From: Alnus glutinosa
Taxonomy: Eukaryota; Streptophyta; Magnoliopsida; Fagales; Betulaceae
NCBI RefSeq assembly: GCF_958979055.1
Contig: NC_084886.1
Location: 42,086,654-42,150,653, forward strand
DNA length: 64,000 nt
Reading direction: 5' to 3'
Shown here: positions 57,276 through 64,000 of the stretch, in pieces
How the letters are laid out: every line of letters starts with the position of its first letter
Position numbering within the stretch: position 1 is the stretch's first letter
Translations under genes and position numbers: made by a program
Notes under the pieces: generated by a model
The model's input: only the letters and a program-made list of their open reading frames with translations
Told to the model about the DNA's origin: nothing
The model's database searches: none

Positions 57276-58364
57276 TTAAGTAGCCACCCACAAGGGCTTG
57301 CAATCTAACAATCTCTTTTTCTCATGCTGATCACCTTCTTTGCACCTTGTTGGCCTCTCATACTTTTCCAATATTCCCATTTCAGCCTCATCTTTCACAT
57401 AATCACCATCCATATCTTGACCCAAGTACACAGCACTCTGATCTCCTTCATCTTCTAAGTACCCTTCTTCTTCTCCTTCTTCTTCTTCTTCTTCTTCTTC
57501 TTCTTCGTCTTCTTCTTCTTTTTCTTCTTCTTCTTCTTCCATTTGTGGTGTTTCTTCATAGGTGTCGTTTTCAAAGCCTTCATTTCCATCCTCTTCGTCA
57601 TCGCTTGCTTCATTGTCTTCATTCTCGGCTAGTTCTTCCAAGTCAACAGTACTTGGAGTACAATTTTTCAAAAAGCATATTCGAAGGCGGCCATGGCTTC
57701 GTTCAGCTTGGAAGCAAGTTTGTGTTGCTGGGGCCTTGACAGCCTTGATTATTAGCCGCCCACCTTCACGGTGGGGCCTAACTCGAAGAGATTCCGAGCC
57801 GCTTATCGTTGTCAAGGGAGGCGGAAAATTATGAGGATTCGCTTTCTTAGCTCCAAAAAGTTGTCGTGGCTTGGCTTGCTCCCTTGTCGGCGAATTCCCG
57901 CCCTTGGAGTCCGATGAAGGCAATGAGAAAATGCTGCCTTCGTTGATGTCGGTGCCTGTCTCGTTGCCTAACTTTTCAGTGCACAATTCCAAACTTTTGT
58001 CACTGAGCATGGCTGTAGAGCGCTTGACAAGAGGATGGACATAGGTGTTTTCTTTCTCCATTGCTTCTACAGGAGATTGCGAGCCAGGGGAGAGAGCTTG
58101 GAGGAAACTCCAGCCACCCATGTCAGGATTTGAGGAGCCATGATTACCGAAGTAATTATACGACTTGTTGCAAATCTCCTGAATGTGGCACGCGTCTTCA
58201 TGTTCCTTGGTGTTGGAATCCAAAAAGCAAGATTTTAAGGCTAATTCAAGGGGTTGAGAGAAGTGTGGTCTTGGGGAAGACAGTTTGAGCCTCACCGTTG
58301 TTGGCTCCACAAGATGGGAGCTGTCTAGACATGACTGCAAACCTTGGCACACAATCGTTGCCAT
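57276..58364 (-). CDS. FANTASTIC FOUR (FAF)-like protein
   Basis: A single exon of 362 residues starts at the ATG at 58364 (MATIVCQGLQSCLD); the open frame extends six codons further only to a GTG. The FAF domain lies at about 179-229, with the diagnostic NFPPPLTTISGSESLRVRPH, then REGGRLIIKAVKAP and ERSHGRLRI. The N-terminal half is Ser-rich with SPRPHFSQPLELALKSC. After the domain comes an acidic stretch (about 240-320) with a long Glu run encoded by a GAA/GAG microsatellite. FAF proteins are plant-specific and in Arabidopsis modulate shoot meristem size through the WUSCHEL-CLAVATA circuit; that role here is inferred from family only. The frame is intact and there are no introns, as usual for the family. 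The antisense Leu-rich frames at 57347-57834 are shadows. Confidence 0.88.
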   Translation of the reverse strand: MATIVCQGLQSCLDSSHLVEPTTVRLKLSSPRPHFSQPLELALKSCFLDSNTKEHEDACHIQEICNKSYNYFGNHGSSNPDMGGWSFLQALSPGSQSPVEAMEKENTYVHPLVKRSTAMLSDKSLELCTEKLGNETGTDINEGSIFSLPSSDSKGGNSPTREQAKPRQLFGAKKANPHNFPPPLTTISGSESLRVRPHREGGRLIIKAVKAPATQTCFQAERSHGRLRICFLKNCTPSTVDLEELAENEDNEASDDEEDGNEGFENDTYEETPQMEEEEEEKEEEDEEEEEEEEEEGEEEGYLEDEGDQSAVYLGQDMDGDYVKDEAEMGILEKYERPTRCKEGDQHEKKRLLDCKPLWVAT

Positions 58365-58892
58365 AACAATATCCTCTGTCACGAATTTTTAAAAAATGAA
58401 AAGCAATGGGAGGCAGAGGAAGAACAGAGAGGATCGAGTTGGTGTGCTAAATTACGAGGGGAAAGGCTATTGTTTTGTAAGGAGAGGCAGAGCAAAGACA
58501 GAGGAGTTGGGGTTTTGGATTGGATGAAAGACTCTCTCTCTCGTATTGTAGGGAGAGAGATGGAGACAGGGAGAAGGAGGAGGTTGAATGAGCATGACGG
58601 ATAAGTGAAGGTGGGGTGTGAATTTGTAGTCCCCAAAAGTGCTTGAGCTATATTGTAGAGAGGGTGGGTATGGGCCCTTTTTACACCACTAGAATTATAC
58701 AATTCTAAATACATGTATACTACCTCACGCTCCCAAATAGGATATAAAGAAATACAAAAGCGGGAGCAGAAGAAGTTCCCCTATTAATTTTTTTTTTTTC
58801 TTCACCAAGAAAAAAAAAAAAGAATTTGAACAAAAGATCCCACATTAATATTTCATCTCGGCAGAATCTGGGTCTCTTGGAAATGTTCTTCG
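58365..58892. other. FAF-like promoter and leader
   Basis: The minus-strand upstream region contains CTCTCTCTC-type pyrimidine stretches (58528-58570), consistent with a 5' leader, and TAGCTC/ATATAG words near 58648. A clear TATA box cannot be fixed. Sense-strand frames here are not genes. Confidence 0.35.
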
Positions 58893-59031
58893 AGAAATGC
58901 TAAATGTATTTTCAAGTACTTATTTCCTGATGAGGCAGTGACAATCACTATCGAATTTTAGACGGGTTTAATCTGTATATTTCATATCAATAGTGATTTT
59001 TACTGTCATGTAAAGAAATAAAGCATTTCCC
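58893..59031. mobile_element. MITE, imperfect inverted ends
   Basis: GAGAAATGCTAAATGTATTT at the left pairs loosely with AAAGAAATAAAGCATTTCCC at the right, with inner pairs AGTGACAATCACTAT and ATAGTGATTTTTACT. Length about 140 bases. Confidence 0.6.
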
Positions 59032-59084
59032 ATGTTCTTGTGTGGGCATTGATGTTGTGGAAGGGAGAGACATATGTTATTAAA

Positions 59085-59148
59085 GATAGGGGGGGCTCAT
59101 AATTTTGTTTTTTTATGAACAAAATTATGAACCCCTTCCAAAAGAAAT
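59085..59148. repeat. Short perfect-type hairpin
   Basis: GGGGGGCTCATAATTTTGTT pairs with AACAAAATTATGAACCCCTT around a loop of about 8 bases. It is too short to classify. Confidence 0.5.
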
Positions 59149-62100
59149 CCAACAAAAGGCAAGGAACCAGAAGGATTCTCGCAAATATTTCTTGACATTG
59201 ATTGCTTTCTTTCTTCTTTCTTTTATAATATTTTATTAGAATATAAACTAACATGGTCCATAGTTTGTATTTATATGCCCTAACAGTCAGAACCAAGGTT
59301 CTTTTTTCTCTTTCAAAGGGGATAAAAAGTAGGAAAAAAAAAACATCAGCCCACGCCCTTTGAAATTTGTAGCAAGTCAGTTTAGTTGAACGTTATTCAT
59401 GCTAACCCAAGAAGGGAATTGACCCAATTTCGTATCCTTTATCCTATCCAACCGTGATCCTCATTTAAAAGGTTAAACATAGCAGCCTGACAGCAAAGAC
59501 AAGGGTACTTTAGTCAAATTTTCAAAACATTCCGGTTTGGTTTTATTAGCAGAGAGACATGCAGCTTAAGCTTTGCTTCACGGAATAATGATTATGTTTG
59601 GGGAAAATATTTTGTCAGTGACAGAATCCAATGGCCGTATTTCCGGCCATGAATTTCAAACAAGCCGGTGCCATTTGTGAGTCCCACCCACAAGGCCTGC
59701 ATTATCCCTGTCACCCTCTATTCAAATACAATGATGATGTGCGCTAACGGTATTTAAATTAAAATTATAAAAATTAAAATTAAATAAAAGTTTGACTTCT
59801 TATTTTTTATTTGGGACAAAAATTAATTACAAATTGATTTGTAACAATTTGTTATAAACCAGTTTAATAAAGTGATGTATATATGTTCCTAAAACACATG
59901 TTTTCTTATTAATTATATTAAAAAAAAAAAACATGTACTTTCACATGTTAAGAGATGCATGTCATTTTATTAAGAAATGTTAGAACTCCTTCTAATATTC
60001 TTTTGAATAACATGAATTTAAAAATAAAAAATTATCTCAAAAAATGACTTAAGAAATGTATTTTTTTAAGAAAAAAAATTAAATCCACGACATCCAGAAG
60101 GACGTTAGAATAAGTTTTAGTATTTCTCAATTTTATTAGATTGATTGTAGCTAATTTCTGTCTTTTTATCTGGTAGTAATTATACATTTTAAATTATTTA
60201 TTAAGTATAGATTTATAAATGATTTTACAATAAATATTGTAGTATTTAAAATATTTTTTTTTTAATTTAACTCCTCCTGATGTCCAAAAAAAAAAAAAAA
60301 AAAAAAAAAAAACCAATATTATTGCCAACTAGTATGGTGTGGCCTTTCATTTAACCCAAATTTCCTCTCAATTGGCCCAACTGTACGGATAGCTGGGCAA
60401 GACATTTTAAAAAGTCCTCTGAAAAAGGAAAAAATTCAGTGATCCTCCACTATCCACTAGGCACTAAGTCACCCTTTTGCTTGTCGGCTAGTTGCCAGTC
60501 TACGAACCCAACCCTAGCCCCCCTCTATCTCTCTCTCTAACGCCCATCCAAATTAAATAATACAGACAAATAAAAAAATGACCAAAATAATAAAAATAAA
60601 TAAAGGTATATTTTGATAAAAATAAATGGAACTCTTAAGGCATTTAATCAAAAGGAGAGAAGATTTCTAAGTTAAAATGCTTAGAGTAATCAAATCTAAA
60701 AGATCACATGTCAGCTTGAACGGAAGTAATCTCCCCGTATCACGAAGTTGAGTTGGCTACGTTGGTTGGAACCACAAACATCCCGTCCGAACGAAATGGC
60801 ATTCCTATATATATATATATATAAATAATAATATTGCGACGAGAATATTGTAAAATAATGTAAATATCCGGCCAAAAGTTAGTCAGGCTATGTGGGAAAT
60901 GGAGAAAAGCTCAGAAACTACAAGCCATGTGGGGGGATACAACCAACGACAGACCCTAATTGCTTAAAGGCTAGGATCGATGCCAAAGCACATTAGCGTA
61001 CAAAACTTTGCCTAGAGATTTATTTATTTTTGCTACTTTAACGGCTTTGAGGTTGTGGTTTCCAAGTATAGAAATGGCGTGAGTGACGAGTGTAGCTTAA
61101 TAAGATTCCACCTGTAGAGGAAAAGAGATCGAGCCGCTGGCACATATCAGTGAACATCACAATACACTGTACTATATATGCATCATTAATTATCTTTTGC
61201 ACGTTGCCTTTCTGCGATCGATTATTACACATGCATGAACAAATCTGTCACTTTATTTTTACTTGTGTTTTGTTCTGTTTCTTCAATAAAATAACGGTGG
61301 AAAGCTGATATGACGGAGATCACACGAAAAACAGGGGAGCTAGCTAACAGCTATCTAAAACCAACCAATGTTTTTGGACCGAAGTTGACCCATGAAATCC
61401 GCAACTGGGCACCCTTTATAAATATGTTGGATCCTTTTGGGGCCCGGCAAAACCAGTTTCAGCATGCAGTATATCAGTTATTAGTTAATGCAGATTTATC
61501 CACTAACTTTCATGCTTTTTAGATAAGAAATTAGGTTACTTGATTTTTGTCTTCTTAATTTCCTCGATCATCCTTAATATTTTTGTCTACATATATAGTG
61601 AACATGCATAAACTTTCCTTGTGATCAGAAAATTATCTTCCACAAACAAACTAATCGAGGGTGGGTATATGATTACAAGGAAGTATCTGTAAATCATATA
61701 CAGATAGATAGAGCAAAACATATCGCTATCAGAAGACTCTTCATAACCTGTCATTTTTTTCCACCTATTTTCCATAGATTCCATTTTCCTGCAGACCATT
61801 GTCATGCAGACAGAATTGACCCTTTCCTCTTTTCTACCTGTCCTCCTTACCCTTTCTAAGATATGACGCAAGCAGATGTCTCATAATTTTTGACACAAAT
61901 GTGCATATATATATATATATGAACAGTAGCCCATGATATGATAAAGAAGGGAAAAAAAAAAAAGAACGATAATTAATTGGATGGTTAATCACCATCAGAT
62001 CCTCTGGGTCAAAAAAAATCAGTGCCAAATTCGACATGTCATGATTCACGGAAAAGAAAGATGTTATTGATATTGAAAATATGACCATATGCTCTGTTCA

Positions 62101-64000
62101 ATTTGACTACTCTGTTCTTCCAAGAATTTTCGTAGTTAAGATGATGCGCCACATGTGCTCATGAGAATATCTAGTTGGGTTTATGTCCATCACATAGATC
62201 ACGGTAACTACTTTCCTCTTATCTAGAATTATGTGTGATAATTTTTATTGGTCATCCCAAGGCTAAAAAAAAGGAAAAAAAGAAATTCCACTAATCTTTT
62301 ACGGCCGTTTGTTCCATTGCGTGTTGACTTCAAAGATGCCACACATCCTATCTTGTCTCTGCTGGCTTGAACTTCCCACTAAGCCCCCATCCATGGTCAC
62401 TTATAAAACCCTCTACAGGTCAACACAAGCTTGCTGATGGATACTTTGACACAAACAAATACCCAACTAGTGTAGCCGTCAACCAGGATAAAGACCTTCA
62501 ACAATTTTGTTGAAATGAGTCCCATAAAAAGTTGATCTCTTATATTTACTGTCCGAATGACTAGAAATCCAAACCCATAATGCACAAATGCCACGTATAC
62601 AAATAAAGAAGCTTATATATATATAAGTAACTTTTGGTATCTCTTAATGAGCATGCTCATCGGTCCCCTCCCCTTAGTTAAAAAGCTTCTTTATCAGCAG
62701 TGAGCTAGCTGACTATAACTGTGTGTGCCAATTGAGAGAGAGAATGAAAAGTTGCATCAGAATCCATCAAACTATAGGTTGCTTAGATTAAGTAATTGGG
62801 AATCTTTAGCTAAGAGTACGTCATGTCCCCTTGGCCTTAAGTAAAGCCTAAAGTTAAGCCTTTGATGGGATTTTCTCACCATAATTCATATTTAATCAAG
62901 ACTTTGTCGAGAAAGACAAGAGAATCCAGTTCATGGCTTACACAAGCGCTCTCACCGACCTTTTTGACCATGTTAGTGCCACCTTTTCCCTTCCACTGCC
63001 AACACTTTATTTATTTTTTTTCCTTTTCCTTTTCAACTGAAAAACAGCGAACCCCTGTGTAATCCATGCAATATGTCTTTAGTTGTGTTAATTACCAAAA
63101 TTTGATGCATCGAGCCCATGAAAAAAAGAAAATTCAAAAGGCATGTCTCTGTCTTAGGTTAGCATTGGAGACCGTGACAAGACATTCAGCTGCTTTAATC
63201 TCAACTGACGTGTATGATTACTACCAGTCTTACCACTATTATAATAATCGGTATTAAGTTGTCTGAATTTATCTGATTCTAGCAGTCTAAAATTGATAGG
63301 AGAGGTGTGAGACTCACTTGTCTTGAGAGGGTTAGTCTTGCATCTTAAGCTGCCGAAAAAGGCAGATAAATCCCACAACCCTCTTTCTTAGACTATCCGA
63401 AATCTTAGTAACATGCATGCATGGATCACAATCCTTGCTTATTATATGATTAAAATATCAAATGAATATATACTTTTTGGGGCAATATTGATATAGAACC
63501 CTACTATTTGATGAAAGTGAACAAACAAAGAGAATAATCTTAATTTATAACCGAGTATAAAAAGGTTACGGGCAGTATATATATGACTATTTAAGAAGAC
63601 AGCGTAACAATTAAAGTTAATTCCCTACTAAATTAAAGAAGATGCCTGGGACTCGAGTAGTGGAAGAATCTGTCTGACGTCGCTGCACTGTAGACCTTTA
63701 CTTATGTCTTCCCCCAAAACTTAAAGACATTTTTCACCGTCTTATGTATATACTATAAAGAGAGGATTCTCTAACTATTACCCTATTTTCAATGCTTCCC
63801 CATTGTTTGAATTTTTGCAATATTCCCTTAATCTACCTTAGATTTGCAGTCTCTCTTATGCGCTTAAAATGACAAAAATATCATTTTTATTTTTTTAGTA
63901 GTTATTTTAACTTCTCTTACTAGAGATGCAGCTCTTACAGAGCTAGCTCTACTCTCCTCGCCTAAAATGTCACACTCCAATAAATATCAATAACCAGCTT
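59149..64000. other. Intergenic, no gene recognised
   Basis: I find no exon with family features on either strand. A 27-base A run lies at 60286-60312, (AT)n tracts at 60807-60822, 61906-61920 and 62615-62626. Small frames at 61310-61522 and 61587-62088 lack recognisable motifs and overlap regions of simple sequence. I checked by eye for common conserved plant microRNA sequences and saw none. The window edge at 64000 may cut an element. Confidence 0.4.

Noticed and set aside
57347..57834. Leu-rich and Ser-rich frames on the plus strand
   Set aside because: Antisense reading of the FAF-like gene and its Glu-coding microsatellite.
58365..58382. FAF-like start six codons upstream of the ATG
   Set aside because: The upstream codon is GTG; the ATG at 58364 gives the family-like start.
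1..64000. CRISPR arrays, bacterial operons, tRNA or rRNA genes
   Set aside because: None seen. Tandem repeats here are within plant transposons and lack regular spacers.

Overview
This is nuclear DNA from a eudicot plant, probably a woody species. The genes carry GT-AG introns (plus two apparent GC-AG introns) and the protein families are plant-specific. The spaces between genes are A+T-rich and packed with LTR-retrotransposon remnants, fold-back elements, MITEs and CACTA-like elements. I see no prokaryotic or organellar signature, no tRNA or rRNA gene and no CRISPR array. The species cannot be fixed from the sequence alone.

Six genes can be assembled exon by exon, all with intact reading frames. 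(1) 3343-3818 (+): a two-exon gene for a 121-residue plant protein of unknown function with a TGVFIP motif. (2) 10918-15683 (+): a two-exon gene for a secreted, GPI-anchored protein, with a 4.2-kb intron. (3) 16400-19311 (+): a five-exon FolD gene (methylenetetrahydrofolate dehydrogenase/cyclohydrolase, predicted mitochondrial). (4) 20148-29768 (-): a five-exon peroxisomal adenine nucleotide carrier gene, tail-to-tail with FolD, whose first intron of 7.6 kb holds a Copia retrotransposon. (5) 34560-40410 (+): a 17-exon gene for an ANP/NPK1-type MAPKKK of the cytokinesis pathway. (6) 57276-58364 (-): a single-exon FANTASTIC FOUR-like gene.

Region by region: 1-3.2 kb holds old LTRs and a fold-back element. 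3.8-10.9 kb is intergenic with MITEs. 10.9-29.8 kb is a gene cluster with mobile elements lodged in its introns (a LINE remnant and a 77-bp-LTR TRIM in the GPI-protein gene, a solo LTR in FolD, Copia in the carrier). 29.8-34.5 kb is a nest of fold-back elements. 34.5-40.4 kb is the MAPKKK gene. 40.4-57.2 kb is gene-poor and contains three related CACTA-like elements, one inserted inside another, each insertion flanked by its own 3-bp target duplication. After the FAF-like gene, 58.4-64 kb shows no convincing gene.

The genes are ordinary housekeeping and developmental genes and do not form one pathway. The most unusual material is the nested CACTA-like family, whose interior carries tandem ~115-bp hairpin units rich in the palindrome CACGTG, together with several fold-back families that share a GGTGGCCGAACCACC-like core.
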